A stretch of 64,000 nucleotides of DNA, from assembly GCF_000144645.1 (NCBI RefSeq), contig NC_014377.1, forward strand, positions 1,364,001 to 1,428,000, in the 5' to 3' direction. Made by a program: the position numbers and the translations under genes. Under the pieces are notes generated by a model. It made no database searches and was not told the origin of the DNA. It was given only the letters and a program-made list of their open reading frames with translations. This DNA is from Thermosediminibacter oceani DSM 16646 (GTDB taxonomy: Bacteria > Bacillota > Thermosediminibacteria > Thermosediminibacterales > Thermosediminibacteraceae). Below are positions 44,609 through 54,057 of this stretch, in pieces (within the stretch, counting starts at the first letter, position 1; each line of letters begins with the position of its first letter).

Positions 44609-45646
44609 TTAAGGAATAATAATAATTTTGTTGTATTCTTCCCTTTTATTTGCGATCATATCGAAGGCTTCTTTTATTTTACTTAACTCAAATCGATGGG
44701 TAATCATTGATTCTAAGTTAATGGACTTATTTTTTAAATAACTAATGCTTTTATACCATTCTTGCCCCGGAAATGGCGCTGAATAAGAATTCCAAAACCC
44801 TTTGAGAGTGAGTTCTTTTCTAAAAATGCTCTCAAAAGCCTTTTCCGACAAGTGAATATCAGAATATGCAATACCAAGGTAAGCTATTTTACCTTTTTTT
44901 CTGGTGATTAACAAACATTGTTCTTGAGTTATTGTTGAGCCGGCACATTCAAAAGCAATATCTACGCCCTTATTAGACGTTAATTTTAAAATTTCCTCTA
45001 CCGGGTCTTTTTCTTTTGCATTGATGCAAGTTGTAGCACCAAGCATTTTCGCTTCGGCAAGTTTTTTATCGGAAATATCAACAGCAATAATATCTCCCAC
45101 ACCGCAAATTTTTAACCACAGCAAAACAAGCTGCCCTAGTATTCCACTTCCCATTATAGCAACTGTATCACCAAGAGTAGGTCTAATACCCAAAACTCCA
45201 TGTAATGCTACTGCCAACGGTTCTATCATGGCTGCAATTTCAAAATCAATGTCTCCAATATTCAGCACGTTAGATGAAGGTACTTTTACGTATTCTGCAA
45301 AACCGCCGTACAAATTGGCACCAAGCATATCATAGTCATCACACAATGAAAAATTTCCTCTCAAACAATTATCGCATTTACCACATGGAATAAAAGGAAC
45401 GACTGCTACTCTATCTCCAATTTCTATATTTTTAACTTTTGGTCCCTTTTCTACTATGACACCTGAAATTTCGTGACCTGGAATGGCAGGCAAATTGTAC
45501 TTCCACTTTTTTAATATTCTTGGTGGATCTGATCCGCAAACACCGCAAGCCTTAACCTCAACAATTACATCATCTTCCCCGTATTCGGGATCAGGAAAAT
45601 CCACATATCTAATATCGTTAACACCAAATAAAACACCGGCTTTCAT
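44609..45646 (-). CDS. gatD: Galactitol-1-phosphate 5-dehydrogenase-like zinc dehydrogenase
   Basis: A 345-aa medium-chain dehydrogenase with CGVCGSDPPRILKKWKYNLP, GHEISGVIVEKG, zinc cluster CGKCDNCLRGNFSLC and MGSGILGQLVLLWLKICG. The SDPPRI...YNLPAIPGHE pattern is that of GatD, which oxidises galactitol 1-phosphate to tagatose 6-phosphate. Placement after gatABC supports this. Tagatose-6-phosphate kinase and aldolase genes are not in the window. Confidence 0.88.
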   Translation of the reverse strand: MKAGVLFGVNDIRYVDFPDPEYGEDDVIVEVKACGVCGSDPPRILKKWKYNLPAIPGHEISGVIVEKGPKVKNIEIGDRVAVVPFIPCGKCDNCLRGNFSLCDDYDMLGANLYGGFAEYVKVPSSNVLNIGDIDFEIAAMIEPLAVALHGVLGIRPTLGDTVAIMGSGILGQLVLLWLKICGVGDIIAVDISDKKLAEAKMLGATTCINAKEKDPVEEILKLTSNKGVDIAFECAGSTITQEQCLLITRKKGKIAYLGIAYSDIHLSEKAFESIFRKELTLKGFWNSYSAPFPGQEWYKSISYLKNKSINLESMITHRFELSKIKEAFDMIANKREEYNKIIIIP

Positions 45647-45714
45647 CAGACCAATACTCCTTCCAAAGAAGAATTTTTATTCATGAACCTTTTTCCATCC
45701 TCAAGAAAATATAG

Positions 45715-45757
45715 GCACCTCCTGAACTCAAATTTAAATTGAGTATCAGGAGGTACC
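45715..45757 (-). other. Long imperfect hairpin between gatC and gatD
   Basis: GGTACCTCCTGATACTCAAT pairs with ATTGAGTTCAGGAGGTGCC-like sequence across the 162-base gap (about 20 bp with two mismatches). No U-run follows, so it is more likely an mRNA processing or stability barrier than a terminator. Confidence 0.6.
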
Positions 45758-45808
45758 GCTTAACATTTTATTGTATTGTCAAATTATATTTACATCTAAT
45801 TATTAGCC

Positions 45809-47149
45809 TTACCTTTCTACGGCCTTTTTATTTCTATTAAATAATAATACTAAAACAACTATTGCACCAAATATTGCCCAACCCCATGGCAGTTCAAAGA
45901 TTTTAATAATGAGCCAGTTCAGTAAGTTACCGCCTTCATCTAAACTTGATATTAAAGATGTTCCTTCTGGAATTGCAAATTTAGCTTGCTGCGCCATCAT
46001 TGTGTGAAGAGGCGCTAAGTCAGTAGCCATATACAAAGCCGTAGCCATTAATACTGTACCAGTAAGGACGGAATGGATTATATTTCCGTTAGTAGACCCA
46101 ACTATAAATGCTATATAAAACACTATTGTTGCAAGGTCACCAAAAGGCAGCACTTTATTCCCCGGAAGAATTACTGCTAAAAATACGGTAATAGGAATGA
46201 GTATTAAAGCTGTCGCTATTACAGAAGGATGTCCTACTACAACTGCAGCATCCAAGCCTATATAAAGATCGCTGGCATTTTTAAATCTCTTCTGCAAAAA
46301 TTCTCTTACTGATTCGGAAAACGGTATAAGGCCTTCCATCAAAATTCTAACCATTCTTGGCATGAGAAGCATAACGGCTGCCATTGATATTCCGATTTGA
46401 GTTATTTTAGCAAAATCATAACCAGCTAAAATACCTAACGCTAATCCCAGTATCAATCCCATCATCATCGGCTCGCCAAATATACCAAACCTTTTTTGAA
46501 TTGTTTCTGGATCAGCTTTTATATCTTTTAACCCGGGAATTCTACCAATGAGTTTTCCTAGCGGTATTCCGAGCACAGCATAAGCGACTGTAGAACCCGT
46601 AGGCAATGAAATACCCTCTAACTTAAAGAAGTTCTGAACCATTGGGGCTGTCCAGTCGGCTATTTTCAAAACTATAACTTCACGGATAATGGCAGCAACA
46701 AGTGCAAGGGCCACATTTCCACCCGTAATGACATATACAAAAGCTGCCGTTGCTGCAAAATGCCAATAATTCCAGATATCGATATCCATGGTTTTTGTCG
46801 TCCGCGTAACTAACATTATCAAGTTTACAATTAAAGCTAAAGGTATTATGAAAGCTGCTACTGGAGAAGCCCAGCTTATAGCGGCAGCTGCAGGCCACCC
46901 CACATCTATTACCTGTAACTGCAACCCAAATCTATCTACCATTGCTTGCGCTGCTGGTCCTAAATTGTTTACAAGAAGACCTATTACAAGGTTTATACCT
47001 ACAAAACCAATACCTATAGTAATACCCGATCTGAATGCTTTGCTGAAACCTTGTCCAAAAAACAAACCTATTATTGTTAGTGCTAACGGAAGCATTACAC
47101 TTGGGCCAAGGTTTAAAATATATTGGACAATGTTTAGCAAATTATCCAT
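45809..47149 (-). CDS. gatC: PTS galactitol-type EIIC
   Basis: A 446-aa permease with about ten to twelve membrane helices. LGPSVMLPLALTIIGLFFGQ at the N-terminus, AYAVLGIPLGKLIGRIPGLK, and GLDAAVVVGHPSVIATALI are EIIC-gat features. It takes up galactitol or a related polyol and presents it to the IIB domain for phosphorylation. ATG after GGGAGG. Confidence 0.94.
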   Translation of the reverse strand: MDNLLNIVQYILNLGPSVMLPLALTIIGLFFGQGFSKAFRSGITIGIGFVGINLVIGLLVNNLGPAAQAMVDRFGLQLQVIDVGWPAAAAISWASPVAAFIIPLALIVNLIMLVTRTTKTMDIDIWNYWHFAATAAFVYVITGGNVALALVAAIIREVIVLKIADWTAPMVQNFFKLEGISLPTGSTVAYAVLGIPLGKLIGRIPGLKDIKADPETIQKRFGIFGEPMMMGLILGLALGILAGYDFAKITQIGISMAAVMLLMPRMVRILMEGLIPFSESVREFLQKRFKNASDLYIGLDAAVVVGHPSVIATALILIPITVFLAVILPGNKVLPFGDLATIVFYIAFIVGSTNGNIIHSVLTGTVLMATALYMATDLAPLHTMMAQQAKFAIPEGTSLISSLDEGGNLLNWLIIKIFELPWGWAIFGAIVVLVLLFNRNKKAVER

Positions 47150-47160
47150 TTTGTTCCCTC

Positions 47161-47455
47161 CTAATCTTTTAGATTTTTCAAAATTTCATTGTCGATATTT
47201 TCAGTCCCTATCCCGGTTAAATACCCCATCGCATTGACCACGGGGATAGAATAAGTTTTTGGTAATATTGAAGTTGTAACTAATAAATCGGCTTCATTCT
47301 CCTTTGAAGCCACCTCTGACATCTTGCATTGTATAACATCTGCATTAATCCCATTTTCCTCAATAATTTTTTTACTCTTTCCGCTACTACAGTAGATGTA
47401 GCAATACCTGTGCCACAAGCCACTAAAACAACCTTTCTTCCGCTTTTTTATCCAT
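47161..47455 (-). pseudogene. gatB: PTS galactitol-type EIIB with two homopolymer frameshifts
   Basis: An EIIB-gat should read K-VVLVACGTGIATSTVVAERV-KK-IIEENG, with the phosphocysteine in VACGTG. Here those parts lie in different frames. From the ATG at 47455 (GGAGGAATAACA upstream), the frame stops after eleven codons unless one A is added to the A6 run near 47447. The middle segment needs one more A in the A7 run near 47370 to join the C-terminal part, which runs to 47161. Both lesions are single-base losses in poly-A, so sequencing error, real decay or transcriptional slippage are all possible. Flanking gatA and gatC are intact. Confidence 0.85.
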
Positions 47456-47479
47456 GTTGTTATTCCTCCTTTTTCCTAT

Positions 47480-47953
47480 TTAATCTTCTTTTAGCGTATG
47501 ATTTTTTATAATTTTTATTACCTCATCACCACCTTCTACGTTCAGAATGCGTTTCAAAAAGTCTTCATTTTGAATCAGGTTTACTAATTGCTGGAGCATC
47601 TCAACCTGACTGTGTGGTGAATTTAAGGCCAACATAAAAACTATATTAACCGGTACATCTTCTTGAGGATTGGCCATATTTTGAAATATCACCGGTTTGG
47701 CAAGGGTAGCCAAGGCGATTGCCGGCTTTAATACATGTTCCGCATCAGTATGCGGTATAGCCACGTTATAATTACCAAGGAGTAGACCTGTGGGAAAGGT
47801 TTTTTCTCTATTAATAATTGCATCTAAGAAAGTTTCCTTAACATAACCATTTTCGAGCAATTTTTCGAATAAAATTTTAAATACTTCTTCTTGAGTTTTT
47901 ACTTCTAAATTTGTAACTACCAATTCTTTACGAATAAGGTCCGATATTTTCAC
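47480..47953 (-). CDS. gatA: PTS galactitol/fructose-type EIIA
   Basis: 157 aa, EIIA type 2 domain with GNYNVAIPHTDAEHVLKPAIA carrying the phospho-acceptor His, and PVNIVFMLALNSPHSQVEML. It passes phosphate from HPr to GatB. First gene of the operon, 42 bases downstream of a sigma-54 promoter. Confidence 0.93.
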   Translation of the reverse strand: MKISDLIRKELVVTNLEVKTQEEVFKILFEKLLENGYVKETFLDAIINREKTFPTGLLLGNYNVAIPHTDAEHVLKPAIALATLAKPVIFQNMANPQEDVPVNIVFMLALNSPHSQVEMLQQLVNLIQNEDFLKRILNVEGGDEVIKIIKNHTLKED

Positions 47954-47994
47954 TGCATGGAACCTCCTCTTAGTTAACGGTCAATAATTTCTTT

Positions 47995-48010
47995 TGCAAA
48001 AACCATGCCA
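47995..48010 (-). promoter_or_regulatory. Sigma-54 promoter (-24/-12) of the gat operon
   Basis: TGGCATGGTTTTTGCA on the minus strand matches the TGGCAC-N5-TTGCA consensus, with GG and GC at the right spacing. The sigma-54 activator gene directly upstream (48036-50996) is the expected partner. Confidence 0.92.
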
Positions 48011-48035
48011 TTATTTTGCCATGTTTTGTGGCGTA

Positions 48036-50996
48036 TTAATTCCTATTAAAACTCAGTATATATTCTAAAAGCACTTTTTTAACGATACCGACATCCTTTA
48101 ACGACTTAACTTTATCTATAAAATTAACATCTTGGAGTACCTTATATAACCTCCTAAAAATCTCTACCGAATTTTCTTTTAATGCCAACATAACCACAAT
48201 TTCTGCCTCATCTTCATGCGTCCACTTTATGGGGTTTTTTAGTATCGCTAGGGCTATAGCGGATTTTAACACATTTTCTGGGGTTCCATGAGGGATGGCT
48301 ACCTTATTTTTCAAAAGGGTAGGCCCCATAAGTTCTCTACGATAAACATCTAACAAGTACCTTTCATTGACGAAATTATTCTTTATTAACAGATTTCCCA
48401 GCTGATCGAGAACATCATTTTTCATTTGAAAATCGCCATTAATAACAATTAAATCTTCATGGAAAAGATCTGTAAAAGGTAAAATTCCAGAAAGTTTATT
48501 ATCAAAGGTTTTAACTTTTTCGGTTACCCCCATGATTTGTCTTATCGTGTTAAAGGCTTCACCACTTACTAATTCTTCTAGCGAAATAAAAGGTATATCT
48601 TCATCCTCAGGATTTACAGTACCAACTATTGCTGCCACCTTTTTTTCCATCTTTATTTTCTTTACCTGCAATTTTATATCTTCATCCATCATAGCACCAA
48701 TAGGAATTATTTCAGCTTTATCAAAAATATCCGGTGCCACTTCTTTAATAAGCTCTTTTAATTTAATCGCTGCTCCTTTTCCAGTTATACAAACAGTTAA
48801 AATAACCCACTCTTTGTCATTATCTTGACGTATCTCATTAAACGCAAATCTACCTATTTCTAATTCGTCTTTTTGAATGTTTTCTACAATATCATCTAAA
48901 TTAGTATCAGGCAAAATTGCTCTCCTAACGGCCTCAAGAACCATTACGGTATCAACCCGCCATACGGTCCGCGTTGGTATTCCGGTTTTTTGGGTGATTA
49001 TTTCCCCAAAAGTCATAAGAGAACCCATATCCACTAAAAGTAACACACCTTTGCCCTCATCAATATTTTTAACAACTTCCATAGTTTTATTAAGAGCCGA
49101 CTCGGGTTTTTCATCCAAACCCATCTCTATGCCTACTGCGTGATCAACCCCCAGGAGACGGTTGGCAACTTCCACCATACCCTTAGCTACATGTCCGTGA
49201 GTTAGCACTACCACCCCGACTCTCCCCGTTTTTAAATCAATAGGGCGAGTAGCAGTCCGAAGATACATGGCTACGAAAGCCACCTCATCTTCAGGTATCT
49301 TATATCCCGTAGCCAACTCGACTACATTCAGCATTTCCTTTGCGAGCCTGTATTCTAGCGTATATTCATTCTTAACCTTTTCAAGCTGGGGGTTGATTAT
49401 GGGTTTGCCCTGCCGGATGCGGTCCAGTGTCGCGCTCAGGTGTATGGCTAGACAGTAAAAAAGGTGGTTGTCCACCTTGCCCAGCTTTCTTTCGGCAACC
49501 CTCATCATCTGCTCTGCCAGATTGACGACATGGGAACCTACGATGCCCTCTAAGTCCTTTTTGTCCAGCATTTTTTGCTTCGTCTCAAATTGTTTAACCA
49601 ATTGTTGGAATTTTACCTCGAGTTCCCCTCCTATAACCCTGTTTATAACATCCTGGCTCAAGCCCTGATTCTGAAGTTCCTGGTATTTCTCTTCGATGTA
49701 CCTGTATATCTCCTCGGGCAAAATATACAGGTCTTCCTTCGGTAAAAAAGTAATGCCGGATTCGCCGGGGTTTACCATTAGATCCCCTTTAAGGATCGTT
49801 TCAATTTCCGGGATCCGATTCTGAACCTTCAACATTCCCCTCCTGGCGTGTACCGGCAGGTCTATCAGATCCACTTCAATAAAATCTTGCTGATTTCCTA
49901 TATACGACAAAAACCCTCTTGCACACGCTACCTGTATATCGCTCCTGAGCTGACCTATGTTTCCCGGGCAATCATACATCAGCAGAGCCCTCAGGGCTTC
50001 CTGTTTGATTTTTATTTTTACTCCTATCCGGTCCGACTCTTTCCTGAAAAAATCCTTTATTATCTCGTATCTTTCGGATATGGGTCTGGCCGAAAGAGGA
50101 GGTAGTTCGATTATCATCGGTATCCTGCGCCTGAAAGTCAAAAGCAAGGAAGACTCGATATCTTCCGTCGTAGCGGCTATAATCATGACGTTGGCCGAGC
50201 GATAAGCTTCCGTCTCGCCAAGGCGCCTGAACTTCCCCTTATCTATGAGGTAGAACAGTATTTCCTGCCCTTCCGGAGGAAGACGGTGTACTTCGTCCAG
50301 GAATAGTATCCCGCCGTTGGCTTTTTCCACCAGTCCATCCTTCGATGAATCCGCACCGGTATATGCCCCTTTTACGTGACCAAAGAGCTGGGACAGGAGA
50401 AGCTGCGGATTTTCGGCGTAGTCAGCGCAATTAAATACCACAAAGGGAGCGTTAGGAGGAAGTTTCCCGGTCTCGATGGCAAATTGGTACATAGCTTCCG
50501 CCAGTATGCTCTTTCCAACGCCCGTAGGCCCCAGAATCATTGTGTGAAGGCCGTGGGGAGGATAAAGCACGGCGGCTTTGGCCTGCTGGATCTGGGGCTT
50601 TAAACTTCCATCGTAACCGATGATTCTCTCGAAAGCGGTTGAACTTTCGGAGCCGGCTTTATATTTTTTTTCAGGCGTTTCCTGTAGTTGTTTTTGAGGT
50701 CTTGCGGACAATTCCTTGCGTAGCTGGGAAATTATAAACCTGGACACGTTAAAGCCGCGTTTCTGAATGAGTCTTGTAAGCTCCCTGTCTGATACATTGG
50801 GGTTTTTCACCATCTCTTCTTCCATAGCCTTCATCAGGTAAGGTTTGCGCCTTTCGCGAGAATCGGGGATGTTAAGCTCTCCTCTCAGAATTGTGACTTC
50901 GTCACGCCTTGCCCCCAGCATACCGGCCAGCTGTTCGTCGGTATAAGGGTTTTTCTTGTCTTCGTTTTTGATGAGCTCCATCAGACGTTCTTTCAT
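48036..50996 (-). CDS. Sigma-54-dependent PTS regulator (LevR-like, with PRD and EII domains)
   Basis: 986 aa. The N-terminal region (1-120) has a possible helix-turn-helix (YTDEQLAGMLGARRDEV). The AAA+ domain (about 125-370) has Walker A GPTGVGKS at 156-163, the sigma-54 contact GAYTGA at 210-215 and Walker B GGILFLDEVHRLP. Then follow a PRD (about 470-570), an EIIA-Man-like domain with VVLTHGHVAKGMVEVAN, a region resembling a second regulation domain, and a C-terminal EIIA type 2 domain with VAIPHGTPENVL. Phosphorylation by PTS proteins should set its activity at the gat promoter 26 bases downstream. ATG at 50996 after GAGAGGTGTTCGGAT. Confidence 0.93.
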   Translation of the reverse strand: MKERLMELIKNEDKKNPYTDEQLAGMLGARRDEVTILRGELNIPDSRERRKPYLMKAMEEEMVKNPNVSDRELTRLIQKRGFNVSRFIISQLRKELSARPQKQLQETPEKKYKAGSESSTAFERIIGYDGSLKPQIQQAKAAVLYPPHGLHTMILGPTGVGKSILAEAMYQFAIETGKLPPNAPFVVFNCADYAENPQLLLSQLFGHVKGAYTGADSSKDGLVEKANGGILFLDEVHRLPPEGQEILFYLIDKGKFRRLGETEAYRSANVMIIAATTEDIESSLLLTFRRRIPMIIELPPLSARPISERYEIIKDFFRKESDRIGVKIKIKQEALRALLMYDCPGNIGQLRSDIQVACARGFLSYIGNQQDFIEVDLIDLPVHARRGMLKVQNRIPEIETILKGDLMVNPGESGITFLPKEDLYILPEEIYRYIEEKYQELQNQGLSQDVINRVIGGELEVKFQQLVKQFETKQKMLDKKDLEGIVGSHVVNLAEQMMRVAERKLGKVDNHLFYCLAIHLSATLDRIRQGKPIINPQLEKVKNEYTLEYRLAKEMLNVVELATGYKIPEDEVAFVAMYLRTATRPIDLKTGRVGVVVLTHGHVAKGMVEVANRLLGVDHAVGIEMGLDEKPESALNKTMEVVKNIDEGKGVLLLVDMGSLMTFGEIITQKTGIPTRTVWRVDTVMVLEAVRRAILPDTNLDDIVENIQKDELEIGRFAFNEIRQDNDKEWVILTVCITGKGAAIKLKELIKEVAPDIFDKAEIIPIGAMMDEDIKLQVKKIKMEKKVAAIVGTVNPEDEDIPFISLEELVSGEAFNTIRQIMGVTEKVKTFDNKLSGILPFTDLFHEDLIVINGDFQMKNDVLDQLGNLLIKNNFVNERYLLDVYRRELMGPTLLKNKVAIPHGTPENVLKSAIALAILKNPIKWTHEDEAEIVVMLALKENSVEIFRRLYKVLQDVNFIDKVKSLKDVGIVKKVLLEYILSFNRN

Positions 50997-51112
50997 ATCC
51001 GAACACCTCTCGCCAGTTTCACATTTTATGCAATAACTGTACCATTTCCATTCTGATACGGAATTCCGGTACCATCTTTCCACAAAACATGCCGCTTATT
51101 CAACATAGTTGT

Positions 51113-51138
51113 AAAAAAGCCTGACAGCAGCGTCAGGC
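51113..51138 (-). terminator. Terminator of uvrC
   Basis: AGCCTGAC-GCTGCT-GTCAGGCT followed by TTTTTAC on the minus strand, 25 bases past the uvrC stop. Confidence 0.9.
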
Positions 51139-51163
51139 TCTTAGCTCCGATATATATTCCTTG

Positions 51164-52984
51164 TTATTTATGAAAATACTCGTATACGGCCACAGCCGCT
51201 TTTTTATTCATCCCGGGCACCTTCGATAGCTCCTCCGGGGTCGCCTTTTTTATAGCCTCCAGGCTACCGAAGGCTTTTAGCAGAGCTTTTCTTCGCGCTT
51301 CCCCTATGCCGGGTATATCTTCGAGGACGGATTTCAGGTTCCTCCTGGTGCGCAGTTTTCTGTGATAAGTGACAGCAAAGCGGTGAGCTTCGTCTCTTAC
51401 CCTCTGAAGCAGGTAGAGAGCCTGTGAATCTCGGGGCAGAATTAAAGGCTCGTCCCTTCCTTCGATAAATATATGCTCAAACTCTTTCGCGAGGCCTATA
51501 GTCGGAATATAATCCAGGTTCAATTCCCTTAAGGCCTCCCGGGCGTATCTCAATTGACCCTTACCACCGTCTATAACGAGCAGGTCGGGAAAATCTCTGA
51601 ACTTTTCGTCGCCTTCAAGCCCTCTTTTGAACCTCCTGTAAACGGCCTCTTTCATACTTTCAAAGTCATTAGGGCCCTCTACCGTCTTAATCCTGAACTT
51701 CCTGTAGTCCTCCTTTTTCGGTATGCCTTCTTCGAAGACCACCATAGAGGCCACTGACTCGGACCCTTGTGTATTCGAAATGTCAAAGGCTTCTATACGC
51801 CGAGGAATATCTTCTAAGCCAAGGCTTATTTTCAATTCTTCCATCGCTTTTTGGTTTCTGATCCTTTCCCTCTCTTCGGCGCTTTCCCTCTGTTCCAGAT
51901 AGGCCCTGGCATTTTCCGCCACCATTTCGGCGAGCTGCTTTTTCTCTCCCCGCTTGGGTATTGTTATCTTCACTTTTGAGCCTTTTTTCCCGGACAGCCA
52001 ACTTTCGATGGTATCCCTGTCATCTATTTCTTCTTCTAAGATGATTTCCTTTGGTATAAAGGAGGCGGTATCGTAAAACTGTTTGATGAAAGACGTCAGT
52101 ATTTCCTTTCTTTCTGCACCGTCGGTGTTTTTTAAAATAAAGGGCTCCCGTTCTGTAAGCTTTCCTTCCCGCACAAAAAACACCATCACGCAGGCTGTAT
52201 CAAAGCCGCGGGCCATTGCTATGACGTCCTGGTCGACCATGTCTGTGGACACAATCTTTTGTTTTTCCAGCAGTTTTTGCAGGGCTTGAATCTGGTTCCG
52301 ATAAACCGCCGCTGTTTCGAAATCGAGGGACTGGGCGGCCTGTTCCATTTTTTCCCTCAGGTGGTTGAGAAGCGCTTCCTGCCTACCCTCTAGAAACATC
52401 ACAACGTTTTTAATTAATTCACCATATTCTTCTTTTTGCAGATTTCCCTGACAGGGGGCAAGGCAGCGGTTTATGTGGTAATTGAGGCAGGGCCGCTCTT
52501 TTAACGGAACCCGGCTTAAATCCTTTTTACAGCTCCTCACCGGAAAAATTTTTCTCAAAACGTCTATTGCTTCCCTCATAGCACCCGCGTTTACGTAAGG
52601 TCCAAAATACCTCGCCCCGTCTTTTTTTATTTTACGCACGACCTCAATTCTTGGGAAAGGTTCGTTTAAAGTGATCTTGATGTAAGGATACTGCTTGTCA
52701 TCCTTTAAAAGGATGTTGTACTTTGGTTTGTAAAATTTTATGAGGTTGCATTCCAGGATAAGCGCTTCCACTTCGGAGTCGGTAACGATATACTCTATGT
52801 CGTCAATGTGGGAAACCATTGAACTCACTTTGGGAGGGAGGCTATCCCCTGCCTTGAAATAAGATCGAACCCGGTTTTTCAATGAAACGGCTTTTCCCAC
52901 GTATATGACTTTCCCGTTTTTATCCTTCATTATATAGACTCCGGGTTTTTCGGGAAATGATTCTATTCTTTCGGGATTGAACAT
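51164..52984 (-). CDS. uvrC: Excinuclease ABC subunit C
   Basis: A 606-aa nucleotide-excision nuclease. The GIY-YIG domain (about 10-95, GVYIMKDKNGKVIYVGKA) makes the 3' cut. Then come a cysteine-bearing linker with CLNYHINRCLAPC, the UVR motif (about 200-235), the RNase H-like domain (about 370-540, IEAFDISNTQGSESVASMV and LLVIDGGKGQL) for the 5' cut, and C-terminal helix-hairpin-helix repeats (DIPGIGEARRKALLKAFGS). Full length, with its own terminator. Confidence 0.98.
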   Translation of the reverse strand: MFNPERIESFPEKPGVYIMKDKNGKVIYVGKAVSLKNRVRSYFKAGDSLPPKVSSMVSHIDDIEYIVTDSEVEALILECNLIKFYKPKYNILLKDDKQYPYIKITLNEPFPRIEVVRKIKKDGARYFGPYVNAGAMREAIDVLRKIFPVRSCKKDLSRVPLKERPCLNYHINRCLAPCQGNLQKEEYGELIKNVVMFLEGRQEALLNHLREKMEQAAQSLDFETAAVYRNQIQALQKLLEKQKIVSTDMVDQDVIAMARGFDTACVMVFFVREGKLTEREPFILKNTDGAERKEILTSFIKQFYDTASFIPKEIILEEEIDDRDTIESWLSGKKGSKVKITIPKRGEKKQLAEMVAENARAYLEQRESAEERERIRNQKAMEELKISLGLEDIPRRIEAFDISNTQGSESVASMVVFEEGIPKKEDYRKFRIKTVEGPNDFESMKEAVYRRFKRGLEGDEKFRDFPDLLVIDGGKGQLRYAREALRELNLDYIPTIGLAKEFEHIFIEGRDEPLILPRDSQALYLLQRVRDEAHRFAVTYHRKLRTRRNLKSVLEDIPGIGEARRKALLKAFGSLEAIKKATPEELSKVPGMNKKAAVAVYEYFHK

Positions 52985-53026
52985 AAAAAATCCCTCCGCT
53001 TTTATTATACCATAAGCGAGAGGGTA

Positions 53027-53401
53027 TCACCGCTGCTTTCTCGTATGGTTGACGTGTTCGAAGCCTTCTTTAATGATTTGAATTACGTGATCGTCATCCA
53101 GCGAATAATACACCTGTTTCCCGTCCCGCCGGAATTTAACAAGGTGCGCCACCCGGAGAACCCGGAGGTGATGGGAGACGTTGGATACGGTCATCCCCAG
53201 TATTGCCGCAATATCGCATACGCAAAGTTCTTCCTTTGAAAGTAGATACACGATTTTAGCTCTGGTTTCATCAGCCAGTACTTTAAACAGTTCCGCCAAA
53301 TCCCCCATATCGGGTACGGTCCCCATCAGGGTTCTTACCTTTTCTTCGTCGATACAAAATACATCGCATAAATCCGCGCTTGAATTTTTCCTTTCATTCA
53401 T
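53027..53401 (-). CDS. ArsR/SmtB-family metal-sensing repressor
   Basis: 124 aa. An N-terminal extension with CDVFC is followed by the winged helix: LFKVLADETRAKIVYLL, ELCVCDIAAILGMTVSNVSHHLRVL and the wing FRRDGKQVYYSLDDDHV. The C-terminal helix has DHVIQIIKEGFEHVNH. The paired ELCVC and N-terminal cysteines (CadC-like alpha3N site) and the His/Asp set in the last helix (CzrA-like alpha5 site) suggest a sensor of Cd/Pb/Zn-type ions. No transporter gene is next to it, so its target is unknown. Confidence 0.9.
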   Translation of the reverse strand: MNERKNSSADLCDVFCIDEEKVRTLMGTVPDMGDLAELFKVLADETRAKIVYLLSKEELCVCDIAAILGMTVSNVSHHLRVLRVAHLVKFRRDGKQVYYSLDDDHVIQIIKEGFEHVNHTRKQR

Positions 53402-53487
53402 CGGCTTTCACCTGTTAATAATTTCTTTTTGCTAATTATAACTTATTTTCGGCAATTTGTCACCCGTTTAAATTTTTGCCTATGAGC

Positions 53488-54057
53488 TCACACTCGGGAA
53501 CCTCCCCGGATGAGGATATCCAACAATTTGTTATCATAAAAACCGATAACGGGTATCTCCCCACGATCTTTCAGCCGGATTCTGATATTTCCCCTTTCGC
53601 TTTCTTCTACAACGCTTCCGTAGAGATGTTTTCTTAAAAAATCCAGCACTCCTGCATCCTCTATTGCCAGTGCCAGAACTTTATCATTGTCAAGCAATGC
53701 TATGTGATCTCGCGATATTCGCTTTCCGAAAACGACAATCTGAGGGATATCCTCTCCCTTATACCCCTCGACCAGGACTACGTCCATACTTTTTAGTTGG
53801 TCTAAAATCTCGAAAAGAGATCTCTCACGATCGCATCGCTCTACCTTGAGCAATTCTTTACCCGACGATGCGATTACGGTATCGGCCCCTGCGTCGAAAA
53901 ATCTGCCCGTATCCTTTTCCCCCGAATCAAAACCATGCGGAGTATGTTTTATAACTCCAACTTTAATTCCTCGCTTTTTTAATTCCCTTACAGCCCACGC
54001 TATCAGTGTGGTTTTACCGCTGTCGGAAAAACCTACAAATCCCACAACGCTGGACAA
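53488..54057 (-). CDS. mobB: Molybdopterin-guanine dinucleotide biosynthesis protein MobB
   Basis: A 189-aa P-loop GTPase: VVGFVGFSDSGKTTLIAWAV at the N-terminus, VGVIKHTPHGFDSGEKDTGRF, DVVLVEGYKGEDIPQIVV. It helps MobA attach GMP to molybdopterin. A short C-terminal extension (about 150-189) is less typical. The TTG at 54057 after GGGTGG is preferred because an earlier ATG at 54102 lies on the likely -10 box (TATAAT at about 54103-54109). No other molybdenum genes are nearby. Confidence 0.87.
   Translation of the reverse strand: MSSVVGFVGFSDSGKTTLIAWAVRELKKRGIKVGVIKHTPHGFDSGEKDTGRFFDAGADTVIASSGKELLKVERCDRERSLFEILDQLKSMDVVLVEGYKGEDIPQIVVFGKRISRDHIALLDNDKVLALAIEDAGVLDFLRKHLYGSVVEESERGNIRIRLKDRGEIPVIGFYDNKLLDILIRGGSRV

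Noticed and set aside
49400-49700. Plus-strand frames opposite the PTS regulator
   Set aside because: Shadows of the minus-strand gene without ribosome sites or recognisable domains.
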